Position numbers and translations under genes: made by a program
In this document: piece after piece, positions 52,058 through 62,200 of the stretch
Numbering within the stretch: the first letter of the stretch is position 1
Layout: the number at the start of each line of letters is the position of its first letter
NCBI RefSeq assembly: GCF_038595055.1
Contig: NZ_CP152002.1
Span: 1,966,501-2,030,500 of the forward strand
From: Paenibacillus sp. FSL R7-0345
GTDB lineage: Bacteria; Bacillota; Bacilli; Paenibacillales; Paenibacillaceae
Length of the DNA stretch: 64,000 nt
Direction of reading: 5' to 3'
Notes under the pieces: model-generated
The model's input: only the letters and a program-made list of their open reading frames with translations
Databases searched by the model: none
What the model was told of the DNA's origin: nothing

Positions 52058-54673
52058 TTAAGATGCACTATCTGCTGTAGTATCGCTGGTGTCAGTGCTT
52101 GTGCTGCTGCCGGTCCCGGCTTCCTTATCCGAAGCAGTATCCTTATCATCGTCTGCTGCTGCAGCCGGCTGGGTAACTGTAATGTCATAAACCTGGCTGC
52201 CCAGTTCAATCCGCTGACCCTGGAATTCATCATACAATGTCAGTCTGTAGTTACCGCCGTTAAGGGACTTGAACAGCGTACTGCTGATCGTCGTTGTATA
52301 CAGGCTGTTGCTGCCGATAATCAGGTCGGTGCCGGGGGTCAGTGTCTTTTCATAAAATTGTCCATATGGATCAATAAAGTGCAGCACGAGCTTATGACCG
52401 TACGCGCCAGTCTGATAAGTGGAATCCTGGGTCAAGTTATAATTGAAGGACAAGGTAAGATTGGTGTTGCCTGCAATCAGGCTGCCCGCAGAATTGGTAA
52501 TTGTAAGCGAGTAAGGGAACATGGACACGCCGTTGTTCAGGTTCGTCTGTGATGTTACCGTTGTGACATTGAGTGCCAGGGCAGCTGTATTCACATATCC
52601 TGTTGCTGCTGTACCTGCGGTAGTCAGCTTGCCGTCAGCAACCGCCTGTCCAATATAAAGCTGGAGGGAAGAGGTATCCACCGTAGATGGAACACTTGCC
52701 GAGAAAGTGACCAGTGTTTTTCCTGTAGCACCGGTTGCCAGCTCCGACTGATTAACTGTAGCTTCAAAATACTGCCCGTCCGTTGTCCGGAAGGAGGCAT
52801 AAAGCCGGGCCAGGTTCGTCTGACGGGATTCCTCACTGTTCATCTCTACTTCGCTGTATATGGTTTTTGAGCTGCTGCCGGTATAAACCTTGGTCAGGCG
52901 CTCCTGGATGCTTGCTTTTTTGCCGGCTGCGGTAATCTTAACGGACGAACCTGCTGCCAGCGGGCTGAGGCTGGTTACTGCTCCGTCACTTGTACTCAAA
53001 GAAAGGAACTGTCCGGAGGCTTCCTGGAGAATGATCTTGGTCTGGCTGTAGTCCAGCGTGTATGGAACATGAGCCAAGACTGTAAGCTGTGCACTTTCAC
53101 CAGGGGCAAGGATGGACACGTCATTATCGACAACAACCTGGGTTGAGCCGGTCAGATCATTCAGATCCGCCTTCAGCATTCCTGTCAGCTTAGGCAATGT
53201 AATTGTCTTGGAGGTGCTGTTCCGGATACTGAGCTTGGCCTGGATCAGGTCCTCATCGCCCCAAGGCAGACGCTGCAGAGACTGCAGGGTAACCCCAAAT
53301 GTGCCGTAATTGTTGGTAACGCTGGCTTCGGATGTGATGTGAGTGTTGCTCTCCAGCTTGTAAGGGATTTTGAAATAGGCTACAGGCAGCATAATCTTGG
53401 TTGAATTGTCCGCAGCTGCCGGCGGAATAACCTGAAGCTGCAGGGTATCCTGGGCGAGCTCAAGCGGCACACTGGCAGTAAGCTCGATCAGCTTCTCTTC
53501 CAGCGGCTTCAGCGTAAGGCTGTTGAAAGCTGTTGTCGTAATAGGGAAGGAGTAGCCTTCGGCTGACTTGACCGACAACTCGTAGGCAGGCAAAGTAACT
53601 GCTGTGCTGCCTGTGTTTTTGACCCGGAACTGGTAGGTCCAGATTCCATTTTCGTTCTCGGCGTATACGGCTGAGGATTTCAGCTGCATATCCACAATGT
53701 TGCTGTTTATTGAGAGCTTTTTGATGGCCCCGGCAGCAACGGTGAAGTCGGCGGTAACCGCAGCAGGCAGCGAATAAGAGGCAACCGGCAGGTACAGCTT
53801 GAGGCCATCATCCAGCTTGGCAATCTGCAGCTCCATTTTGGAAGTGTTCATATACGCCGGGATTTCAGTCATGAAGTACAGTGTCTTCTTTTGCTGCGGC
53901 TGAAGCTTGTACTCTGAGCTGCTCTCATCCAGTGCCAGTGTAAATACGGAACCTCCGGAGGATTTCAGATACATGCTGTATCCCGGATCGCTCAGCACCT
54001 TGGTGCCCAGATTTGTCAGGCTGAGCCCGACTTTGGCGTATACCTTGCCGTTATATTTATAGATTTGCAGCGAGCTAGCCTGGCTGGTAACCGGAGTGCT
54101 GTTCAGCCCGATCTTTTTGCTCTCCCCCTGCAGCGCAGCGAGTGAGTAATTAGAAGGAACGGTAAACGTGCCGATCCGCTGCTCATAATTGGCTGCGCTG
54201 AAATTCCAGCCGTACATATTGATTTTGAGCCCTTTTACCGTAGCGGCTTTACCGATATTTGCGTAGTATGTAATGCTCTTAGTTTCTTTACCGGCGATTT
54301 TTTTGACCGTGCTGTCGGCCGAAACCGCCGTTCCCTTGATCACACTGCCTCCGGTTGTAACAACCTTGGAGAAGTAGTTGATCAGATTGACACTGGTGCT
54401 TGAGCTATTGGTGTAAGTAAGGGTATACGTTAAAATATTTCCGCTGTCCTGGGCGAACACGCTGACATCGCTGAGCTTTACGCTGAAGGACGCTCCCAAG
54501 TTCAGCTGACTCAGCTTGGCGAGCGTTGAGACTTCCGTTACGGCTGCAGCTGTTTTGACAGCTGTTGTGGCTGCGGCTGCCGCATAGGCTGTATGTCCGG
54601 TATAGCCCGGGAACTGACTTACGGCAAATGTGCTGAGCAGCAGCAGAACATAAGCTTTACTTCGTTTGTGCAT
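52058..54673 (-). CDS. Large exported protein of unknown function, first gene of exporter operon
   Basis: An 871-residue protein with a signal peptide (about residues 1-32, HKRSKAYVLLLLSTFAVSQF then TAYAAAA). The body is a series of beta-rich, Ig-like segments of about 100-140 residues that recur with related phrases (LTYTNSSSTSVNL, VKNTGSTAVTLPAYEL, SIRNSTSKTITLPKL). The C terminus is a disordered Asp/Ser/Thr tail. No sorting motif or membrane anchor is visible at the C terminus. I do not recognise a named family. The ATG at 54673 follows GGGAGGG; a longer frame upstream lacks a good start. It lies 57 bases before the MacA-like gene, so it probably works with, or is displayed beside, that exporter. 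Confidence 0.82.
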   Translation of the reverse strand: MHKRSKAYVLLLLSTFAVSQFPGYTGHTAYAAAAATTAVKTAAAVTEVSTLAKLSQLNLGASFSVKLSDVSVFAQDSGNILTYTLTYTNSSSTSVNLINYFSKVVTTGGSVIKGTAVSADSTVKKIAGKETKSITYYANIGKAATVKGLKINMYGWNFSAANYEQRIGTFTVPSNYSLAALQGESKKIGLNSTPVTSQASSLQIYKYNGKVYAKVGLSLTNLGTKVLSDPGYSMYLKSSGGSVFTLALDESSSEYKLQPQQKKTLYFMTEIPAYMNTSKMELQIAKLDDGLKLYLPVASYSLPAAVTADFTVAAGAIKKLSINSNIVDMQLKSSAVYAENENGIWTYQFRVKNTGSTAVTLPAYELSVKSAEGYSFPITTTAFNSLTLKPLEEKLIELTASVPLELAQDTLQLQVIPPAAADNSTKIMLPVAYFKIPYKLESNTHITSEASVTNNYGTFGVTLQSLQRLPWGDEDLIQAKLSIRNSTSKTITLPKLTGMLKADLNDLTGSTQVVVDNDVSILAPGESAQLTVLAHVPYTLDYSQTKIILQEASGQFLSLSTSDGAVTSLSPLAAGSSVKITAAGKKASIQERLTKVYTGSSSKTIYSEVEMNSEESRQTNLARLYASFRTTDGQYFEATVNQSELATGATGKTLVTFSASVPSTVDTSSLQLYIGQAVADGKLTTAGTAATGYVNTAALALNVTTVTSQTNLNNGVSMFPYSLTITNSAGSLIAGNTNLTLSFNYNLTQDSTYQTGAYGHKLVLHFIDPYGQFYEKTLTPGTDLIIGSNSLYTTTISSTLFKSLNGGNYRLTLYDEFQGQRIELGSQVYDITVTQPAAAADDDKDTASDKEAGTGSSTSTDTSDTTADSAS

Positions 54674-54861
54674 GAATTTCCCTCCCTGTTTAAAAACCTG
54701 GACTTTCCATTTCACGAGGTAAAATAAGGATAGCCAGGCCTTCCTAATTAGGAAAAATATCAAGCGCCGCTGAACGTTAGCTGAAAAATTTCCGGCAAAA
54801 GCGTTTAGAAACTTAAAGGAAGATTAAAAACAGATAAAAATTAGCCTAAATTTCTATCCGC

Positions 54862-54890
54862 TTGTCAAACGTCCGTTTTTTGCTTATACT
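54862..54890 (+). promoter_or_regulatory. Sigma-A promoter of the pheST leader
   Basis: TTGTCA, 17-base spacer, TATACT (54885-54890). The transcript start is expected near 54897. Confidence 0.75.
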
Positions 54891-54896
54891 ATTGAT

Positions 54897-55217
54897 GCAT
54901 ATCTTTTAATGAAGATAAGATTTAATTAGCTTAAATGCAGTGATGGAGACAAGTACGCAGTGCCTGGCCAACAGGGAGGAAACGCCGGAGATTGAGAGCG
55001 TTTCTGGGAGAGCAGAGCTGCCGAATTTCACTCCGGAGCAGTTCCCTGAATTACATTCAGTAGGGGATACCGGCCGCAGACCGTTATTTCTGTTAAAGTG
55101 AGACATGTCTTTACCGTGCCGTAAGAGGGAATACCTCTCTTATAGGGATATGGTGCAGCTTGTCTAACAAGGGTGGTACCACGGTCTTTTCGTCCCTTAC
55201 CGGGAGAAAAGGCCTTT
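54897..55217 (+). promoter_or_regulatory. T-box leader, phenylalanine-specific by context
   Basis: The T-box sequence AAGGGTGGTACCACG lies at 55169-55183. It is followed by a terminator hairpin (GGTCTTTTCGTCCC with GGGAGAAAAGGCC, then seven T, to about 55217). Uncharged tRNA-Phe should pair with the T-box UGGN and favour the antiterminator. Stem I probably begins around 54955 (AGTA at about 54952-54955). Two TTC (Phe) triplets, at 55027-55029 and 55042-55044, are candidates for the specifier; I could not decide between them by eye. Confidence 0.9.
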
Positions 55218-55258
55218 TTTTGTCGTACAATACATCATCAAAGGGGGCAGTGCATGCC

Positions 55259-56293
55259 ATGAAAGAAAAGCTGGAAGCATTGAAGGTCGAGGCCTTGGCT
55301 AAGCTGCAGGAGGTTACAGATCCGCAGGCGCTGAATGATCTGCGTGTCAAATATCTGGGCAAAAAAGGCGAGCTGACAGAGGTTCTGCGTGGAATGGGAG
55401 GACTGAGCGCCGAAGAGCGGCCGGTGATCGGCCAGGTGGCGAACCTGGTGCGCAGCGCCATTGAAGAGATTATTACAGCCAAGCAGGAGGCGTTCCAGCA
55501 GCAGGAGACCTTGAACCGTCTACAGGCCGAGAAAATCGACGTAACGCTGCCGGGCCGTGGCTTGCCGCAGGGAGGTATTCACCCGCTGAACCGGGTCGTT
55601 CAGGAGATTGAGGATATTTTCATCGGTATGGGCTACAAGGTAGCTGAAGGTCCTGAGGTGGAGACGGACTATTACAACTTCGAAGCGCTCAATCTGCCGA
55701 AGAACCACCCGGCGCGCGATATGCAGGATTCCTTCTATTTAACAGAGGATCTGCTCATGCGCACCCAGACCTCACCGGTACAGGTCCGCACCATGCAGGC
55801 CATGAAGGGTGAAACTCCGGTCAAAATCATCTGTCCCGGCAAGGTATACCGCCGCGATGATGACGATGCGACCCACTCCTTCCAGTTCCATCAGATCGAG
55901 GGTCTTGTGATCGGCAGCAAAATCCGCATGAGTGACCTTAAAGGAACGCTGAACCAGTTCGTGAAGGAAATGTTCGGACCGGCAACAGGCATCCGCCTGC
56001 GTCCAAGCTTCTTCCCGTTCACCGAGCCTAGTGTTGAGGTTGATGTCAGCTGCTTCAAATGCGGCGGCAAGGGCTGCCGCCTGTGCAAGCAGAGCGGCTG
56101 GCTGGAAATCCTCGGCGCAGGTATGGTACATCCGAACGTGCTTAGAATGGGCGGTTACGACCCTGAGAAGTACAGCGGCTTCGCTTTTGGTATGGGCGTG
56201 GAGCGGATCGCGATGCTGAAATACGGAATCGACGACATCCGCTATTTCTACACTAATGATATGGGCTTTGTGAAGCAGTTCAAGGGAATTTAG
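55259..56293 (+). CDS. pheS: Phenylalanyl-tRNA synthetase alpha subunit
   Basis: A 344-residue class II synthetase subunit, the same length as that of B. subtilis. An N-terminal coiled coil (about 1-85) is followed by the catalytic core with motif 1 [19 protein letters not shown], motif 2 with [21 protein letters not shown], and motif 3 [18 protein letters not shown]. It forms an alpha2-beta2 enzyme with PheT. The ATG at 55259 gives the normal N terminus (MKEKLEALK). It is controlled by the T-box upstream. A 327-base spacer separates it from pheT, which is unusually long. Confidence 0.98.
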   Translation: MKEKLEALKVEALAKLQEVTDPQALNDLRVKYLGKKGELTEVLRGMGGLSAEERPVIGQVANLVRSAIEEIITAKQEAFQQQETLNRLQAEKIDVTLPGRGLPQGGIHPLNRVVQEIEDIFIGMGYKVAEGPEVETDYYNFEALNLPKNHPARDMQDSFYLTEDLLMRTQTSPVQVRTMQAMKGETPVKIICPGKVYRRDDDDATHSFQFHQIEGLVIGSKIRMSDLKGTLNQFVKEMFGPATGIRLRPSFFPFTEPSVEVDVSCFKCGGKGCRLCKQSGWLEILGAGMVHPNVLRMGGYDPEKYSGFAFGMGVERIAMLKYGIDDIRYFYTNDMGFVKQFKGI

Positions 56294-56382
56294 ATTTTTG
56301 GCGGGATTGCGGGCTGGTGCATGGAGGCGGCAGCTTTGGTGGTTTGGCACCTGTCAGAAAACTGTTTAATAAGGAACGGAGA

Positions 56383-56497
56383 GGAATTTTGGAACTGGAG
56401 GAGCGGTAGCATCCGCCTTTGTCTGCGGATTTCTACCGCGTACAGCGGTTCAATCAGGAAATCTGCAGACAACAGCGGCCGGAAGTCCAAACATTCC
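56383..56497. repeat. Palindromic repeat-like element between pheS and pheT
   Basis: A 115-base segment bounded by imperfect inverted ends (GGAATTTTGGAACT at 56383-56396 and AAGTCCAAACATTCC at 56483-56497). It contains a strong two-part hairpin, GCGGTAG-c-ATCCGC-N8-GCGGAT-tt-CTACCGC (56403-56439). It looks like a small non-autonomous or REP-like element. The remaining spacer shows no gene; a 92-codon open frame across it is not convincing. Confidence 0.55.
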
Positions 56498-56620
56498 TTG
56501 GAGCGACACTTTAACAGGAATTTTGAAGTGGGGGCAGAGCTCCATACGCAGTCTTTTATCATCAGCAAGCAAACCCGGCACGTAGATAAATACATCTGAA
56601 ACAAAAGGAAGTGAGCGGAC

Positions 56621-59065
56621 ATGAAAGTATCAACCGGATGGCTGACCGATTATATATCGTTAGAGGGAGTAACCGCTGAAGAGCTGGCGGACAAAATCAC
56701 GACCGCAGGCATTGAGATTGACGGCGTGGAGCGCCGCAACAAAGGACTGTCCGGCATTGTAACCGGATATGTCAAATCCAAAGAAAAGCACCCGGATGCC
56801 GACAAGCTGAACGTATGTATCGTTGATGCCGGCCAAGGCGAGGATCTGCAGATCGTCTGCGGAGCGAAAAATGTGGCCGCCGGCCAGAAGGTTCCGGTTG
56901 CCCTCGTTGGCGCCAAGCTGCCTGGCCTGGACATTAAAAAAGCGAAGCTGCGCGGCGTCCTGTCCCAGGGCATGATCTGCTCGGCTAAAGAGCTGGGCCT
57001 GAACGACAAGCTGCTGCCGAAAGAGCAGCAGGAAGGCATCCTTGTGCTGCCGGAGAACACGGAAGTAGGCCAGGATATCCTCAAAGTACTCGGACTGAAC
57101 GACGAGATTCTCGAATTCGACCTCACACCGAACCGTTCCGACTGTCTCAGCATGATTGGTGCAGCGTATGAAGTAAGCGCCATTCTCGGACGCGACCTGA
57201 AGCTGCCTGATCCTGCTGCTGAACTGGTCGAAGCCGGGGGAAAAGCCTCCGACTCCATTTCTGTTCAAATCGAAAACGAGGAATTCTGCAGCCATTATGC
57301 GGTACGTTATATCTCCGGAGTGAAGCCTGCTCCATCGCCGCTGTGGATTCAGAACCGCCTGATGGCTGCTGGAGTGCGCCCGATCAACAACATCGTTGAC
57401 ATTACAAATTACGTAATGCTGGAATACGGCCAGCCGCTGCACGCCTTTGACGGAGATAAAGTGGAAGGCGGTGTGCTTGGAGTACGCTTCGCCCGTGAAG
57501 GCGAAGTACTGACAACACTTGACGGACAGGAGCGTAAGCTGGAGCCGCAAATGCTGGTTATCGCTGATGGCGCCAAATCGGTAGCGTTGGCAGGTGTAAT
57601 GGGCGGACTGGACACTGAAGTTACGGACACGACCGTAAACATCGTACTGGAGTCGGCCAGATTCGAGGGCGGCACCGTACGCAAAACCTCACGCCAGCTC
57701 GGTCTGCGCTCGGAAGCCTCCCTGCGCTTCGAGAAGCAGGTTGATCCGAAGGCTGTCATTCCGGCATTAAACCGTGCCGCAGCCCTGATCGCCCGTTATG
57801 CAGGCGGCGCAGTGCATGAGGGCATTGTGCAGGCAGGCAGTGATTCCGCTGAAGAGAAGATTCTGATGCTTTCACTTGAGAAGCTGAATGACTATCTGGG
57901 CACTGAGCTTTCGCTGCTGGAAGTGAAGACACTGTTCGGACGCCTGAGCTTCAAGTGCGGCGATGCTGCGCAAGGGCTGATTGAAGTGCAGGTCCCTACC
58001 CGGCGCGGAGATATCAGCTACGATGTGGATCTGATTGAAGAAGTGGCCCGGTTATACGGCTACGATAACATCCCGACGACCTTGATCGAAGGCGTTACAA
58101 CGCCGGGTGCGCTGACACACAAGCAATCCGTACGCCGTGAACTGCGCCGCATGCTTGCCCTTGGCGGCTATCAGGAAGTAATGGGTTATTCCTTCATCCA
58201 GCCGGAGCAGAGCAAGCTGTTCCCTGCATTCTCTGAAGGCAGCCTGTCCGTGAAGCTGGCAATGCCGATGAGCGAGGAGCGCAGTGTGCTGCGCACCAGC
58301 CTGCTGCCGCAGCTGCTGGATATTGCCCTCTATAATACAAACCGCCGGCAGAGTGATCTGGCACTGTTCGAAATCGGGAATGTATTCTTCACCGACGAGG
58401 AGCAGCTTACCCGCCAGCCGCGTGAGCTGCCGGTGCTGGGGCTGCTGCTGAGCGGAACCCGTGCAGCCAAACAGTGGAATATCCCTGCTGAACCTGTTGA
58501 TTTCTTCGATCTTAAGGGAGCACTGGAAAGCGTAATTGCTTACCTTGGACTCACCGGACGTATTGTGTATGAAGGCGATGCACCGCAGGATTATCATCCG
58601 GGCCGTTCCGCTTCCATTTATCTGCTTGAAGGAACAGGCCGCACCCTGATCGGCACAATGGGCCAGCTTCATCCGGAGCTTCAGCGGAGGCTTGATCTTG
58701 AGGATACCTATGTGGCTGAACTGCTGCTGCAGCCGCTGTATGACAATGCACGGACTAATCTGCAGTACAGTGAACTGCAGCGCTTCCCGGGGATGGAGCG
58801 GGATATCGCAGTTGTCGTTGATGAGGCTGTTCCGGCAGGCTATCTGCTGGCAGCGATCCGCGAAAACGGAGGCACCCTGCTGCAGAATGTTCAGGTATTC
58901 GACGTCTATACCGGCGGCAAAATGGAGGCCGGCAAGAAGAGCGTGGCTATCTCGCTGCTCTACCGTCATACCGAGCATACACTGACGGATGAGGAAGTAA
59001 CGGAAGTGCACGATAAGGTTGTTTCCGCGCTTCAGCAAACTTTTGGTGCAGAATTAAGAAAGTAG
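56621..59065 (+). CDS. pheT: Phenylalanyl-tRNA synthetase beta subunit
   Basis: An 814-residue subunit with the full domain set: a tRNA-binding EMAP-like domain (about 40-150; SKEKHPDADKLNVCIVDAG), B3/B4 editing domain (about 210-380; NNIVDITNYVMLEYGQPLHAFD), B5 domain (about 405-475) and the inactive synthetase-like core with a C-terminal anticodon-binding domain (PGMERDIAVVVDEAVPAG). Length and motifs are those of bacterial PheT. The ATG at 56621 follows AAGGAAGTGAG. A terminator follows. Confidence 0.98.
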   Translation: MKVSTGWLTDYISLEGVTAEELADKITTAGIEIDGVERRNKGLSGIVTGYVKSKEKHPDADKLNVCIVDAGQGEDLQIVCGAKNVAAGQKVPVALVGAKLPGLDIKKAKLRGVLSQGMICSAKELGLNDKLLPKEQQEGILVLPENTEVGQDILKVLGLNDEILEFDLTPNRSDCLSMIGAAYEVSAILGRDLKLPDPAAELVEAGGKASDSISVQIENEEFCSHYAVRYISGVKPAPSPLWIQNRLMAAGVRPINNIVDITNYVMLEYGQPLHAFDGDKVEGGVLGVRFAREGEVLTTLDGQERKLEPQMLVIADGAKSVALAGVMGGLDTEVTDTTVNIVLESARFEGGTVRKTSRQLGLRSEASLRFEKQVDPKAVIPALNRAAALIARYAGGAVHEGIVQAGSDSAEEKILMLSLEKLNDYLGTELSLLEVKTLFGRLSFKCGDAAQGLIEVQVPTRRGDISYDVDLIEEVARLYGYDNIPTTLIEGVTTPGALTHKQSVRRELRRMLALGGYQEVMGYSFIQPEQSKLFPAFSEGSLSVKLAMPMSEERSVLRTSLLPQLLDIALYNTNRRQSDLALFEIGNVFFTDEEQLTRQPRELPVLGLLLSGTRAAKQWNIPAEPVDFFDLKGALESVIAYLGLTGRIVYEGDAPQDYHPGRSASIYLLEGTGRTLIGTMGQLHPELQRRLDLEDTYVAELLLQPLYDNARTNLQYSELQRFPGMERDIAVVVDEAVPAGYLLAAIRENGGTLLQNVQVFDVYTGGKMEAGKKSVAISLLYRHTEHTLTDEEVTEVHDKVVSALQQTFGAELRK

Positions 59066-59079
59066 CAGGAATTGTGCAG

Positions 59080-59124
59080 AGCCGCAGCGAATCCAATTAG
59101 AAACCGGGATTCGCGCGGCTTTTC
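59080..59124 (+). terminator. Terminator after pheT
   Basis: AGCCGCAGCGAATCC pairs with GGGATTCGCGCGGCT (one mismatch), then TTTT. Confidence 0.85.
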
Positions 59125-59271
59125 CTATACTGATCTATTAAAACAACAGTGCGGGGACCGGTAGAATCTATCCAGTAAGCCGTTTGTTTTGCCAAATGTT
59201 CAGGAATAACGATACAATAGGTGCAGGACAATCAGCTTAGAATCCGCACACATACAAAGGAGGGCACAACT

Positions 59272-62200
59272 GTGGCTATGGACCGGACCCGTGTCGCCGT
59301 GGAGATATATGGAACTTCCTATAAATTAGTCGGAAGCAGCAGCGAATATATGAAACAAGTGGCCCGTTATGTGGACGAGCACATGCATGCCATTTCTAAA
59401 TCCCATTCCAGACTGGATACCCCGCGGATCGCGGTGCTTGCAGCCGTACATATGGCAGAGCAGGCCATCCAGGTTCAGGATTTCAAAAATGAACTCAATA
59501 TGCTGACCGGTGAACGCTCGGAGCTGAGGGTGGAAGTCTCACGCCTCCTGGAAGTCCAGCGTGAACGGCAGGAAGAATATGAACGGCTCAGTGAATCAGC
59601 CAAGGCGGAAGCCGCCCGGCTGGTAGCGGAAGCTGAAGAGGAACGCAAGCGTCACCTGGATATCCAGGAGCAGGAGCGCAAGGCCCATGCGGAGCAGCTC
59701 CAGCAGGCTGAGCAGGCGGCGGCAGCTGCCCGGGAGGGTCTTGCCGGTGAACTGCAGGCCCGTGAAGCAGAGCTGCAGGAGCTGCGGAATGCCTATGAGC
59801 AGGAGCAGGCCGTGAACCGGGATACCCACAGGCAGGAGCTGGCGGCGCTTGATGAGGCACGCCTGCAGCAGCTGGATGAATTGAGGTCAGCGCATGCCGG
59901 CGAGCTGGAGAATCTCCGTGAGACACTGCTGCAGGAGAAAGCGGAAACGCTGTCTCTCTTGGAGCAGGAGCTGGCACAGACCCGGGAATCGCTTGGCGGT
60001 GAAGTGGTGGAAATCCGCACCGTGCTCAGCAAGGAGCTTGCAGATACCAAGGCAGCGCTTGAGAAAGAGCTGGGTGAGGAACGGGAAGCACTTCAGAAAG
60101 AACAAGCTAAGAACAAGGAGCTCCGGCAGTCCCAGGGTACGCAGGAGCAGCGTCACAAGCAGCAGCTTCAGGAGCTGGACAAGCAGCTTAATGAGCTGCG
60201 CGGAGGTACAGGACAGCTTCAGTCACGGCTGCGTGCAGCTGAAGCAGGGCTTAAGACTGAGCGCGATTCCCGGCAGAGTCTTCAGGCTGAGTATGAGGCA
60301 GCGAAGATCCGGGAAGAACAGCTTGCTGAGCAGCAGCGGGTATCCTCTGAGCAGATTGTGCTGCTGAACGGTCAGCTGGAAGAGTTACGCCAGCGTTACG
60401 ATGAGACACAGAACGATGCCGCCGGACTCAGGGACGCCCTGCAGGAAGCGGAGGAACGTCTCAGCCGCACCGGGGAAGAACTGAAGTCGGCAGCGGAGCT
60501 TACTGAGCTGGTCAATGCAGAGCTCGAAGAGCTGCGTCAGCGTCATGAACAAGCTGAACAAGATTCGGCAGGGCTGCGTGAGCGCTATGAGCAGGCAGGC
60601 AAGGAAGCCGCTGAGCTGCGGAGTCTGCTGCAGGATAAGGAAGCGGAACTTAGTGAGGAACGCAGAGAGCTACAGTCGTCCGCAGAGCTTAACACGCTGC
60701 TGAATGACGAGCTGGAAGAGCAGCGCCAGCGCCATGAGCAGGCTGAACAAGAGCTGGCAGGGCTGCGTGAGCGCTATGAGCAGGCAGGTCAGGAAGCCGC
60801 TGAGCTGCGAAGTCTGCTGCAGGATAAGGAAGCGGAACTTAGTGAGGAACGCAGAGAGCTACAGTCGTCCGCAGAGCTTAACACGCTGCTGAATGACGAG
60901 CTTGAAGAGCTGCGTCAGCGTCATGAACAAGCTGAACAAGATTCGGCAGGGCTGCGTGAGCGCTATGAGCAGGCAGGCAAGGAAGCCGCTGAGCTGCGGA
61001 GTCTGCTGCAGGATAAGGAAGCGGAACTTAGTGAGGAACGCAGAGAGCTACAGTCGTCCGCAGAGCTTAACACGCTGCTGAATGACGAGCTGGAAGAGCA
61101 GCGCCAGCGCCATGAGCAGGCTGAACAAGAGCTGGCAGGGCTGCGTGAGCGCTATGAGCAGGCAGGTCAGGAAGCCGCTGAGCTGCGAAGTCTGCTGCAG
61201 GATAAGGAAGCGGAACTTAGTGAGGAACGCAGAGAGCTACAGTCGTCCGCAGAGCTTAACACGCTGCTGAATGACGAGCTTGAAGAGCTGCGTCAGCGTC
61301 ATGAACAAGCTGAACAAGATTCGGCAGGGCTGCGTGAGCACTATGAGCAGGCAGGCAAGGAAGCCGCTGAGCTGCGGAGTCTGCTGCAGGAGAAGGAAGC
61401 AGAACTTAGTGAGGAACGCAGAAAGCTACAGTCGTCCGCAGAGCTTAACACGCTGCTGAATGACGAGCTTGAAGAGCAGCGCCAGCGCCATGAGCAGGCT
61501 GAACAAGAGCTGGCAGGGCTGCGTGAGCGCTATGAGCAGGCAGGTCAGGAAGCCGCTGAGCTGCGGAACGTGGTACAGCAAAAAGAAGCAGCGCTCAGTG
61601 CGCTGCAGAATGAGCTGCAGTCATCCACAGAGCTTAACACGCTGCTGAATGACGAGCTGGAAGAGCTGCACAAGCGTCACGAGCAGGCCGAACAAGAGCT
61701 GGCAGGGCTGCGTGAGCGCTATGAACAGGCAGGTAAAGAAGCCACCGAGCTGAGGAGTCTGCTGCAGGAGAAAGAAGCGGAACTCAGCGGTGAACGCAGA
61801 GAGCTGCAGTCTTCAACAGAGCTGAACACGCTGCTGAACGACGAGCTGGAAGAGCTGCACAAGCGTCACGAGCAGGCCGAACAAGAGCTGGCCGGACTGC
61901 GTGAACGCTATGAACAAGCGGCGAACGAATCGGCCGGACTGCGCAGCGGACTTGAGGAAGCAAGAGCAAGTCTCGGCAGCATAGAGGATGAGCTTACCCG
62001 GACGCAAGCCGAAGCCCGAAACTGGCAGGAGCTTGCCGGCAAGCATGCGGCAGATATCGGTGAGCTTGAAATGAGCCTGCTGGAAGCAGAAGATAAAGCA
62101 GATTCGCTGCAGCGCGAGATTGAAGCTCTGCGCAATCAAGCTGGAGAAATGCATCAGAAGCTGGAACGCGAATCTGGTCTGCGGGCTGAAGCCGAGCTTG

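Noticed and set aside
56321-56599. A 92-codon frame in the pheS-pheT spacer
   Set aside because: It runs through a palindromic element and lacks a ribosome site; better explained as non-coding repeat.
60515-61648. Six tandem 62-codon open frames in a second reading phase
   Set aside because: They are produced by the 189-bp repeats of the coiled-coil gene and share each other's stops; not separate genes.
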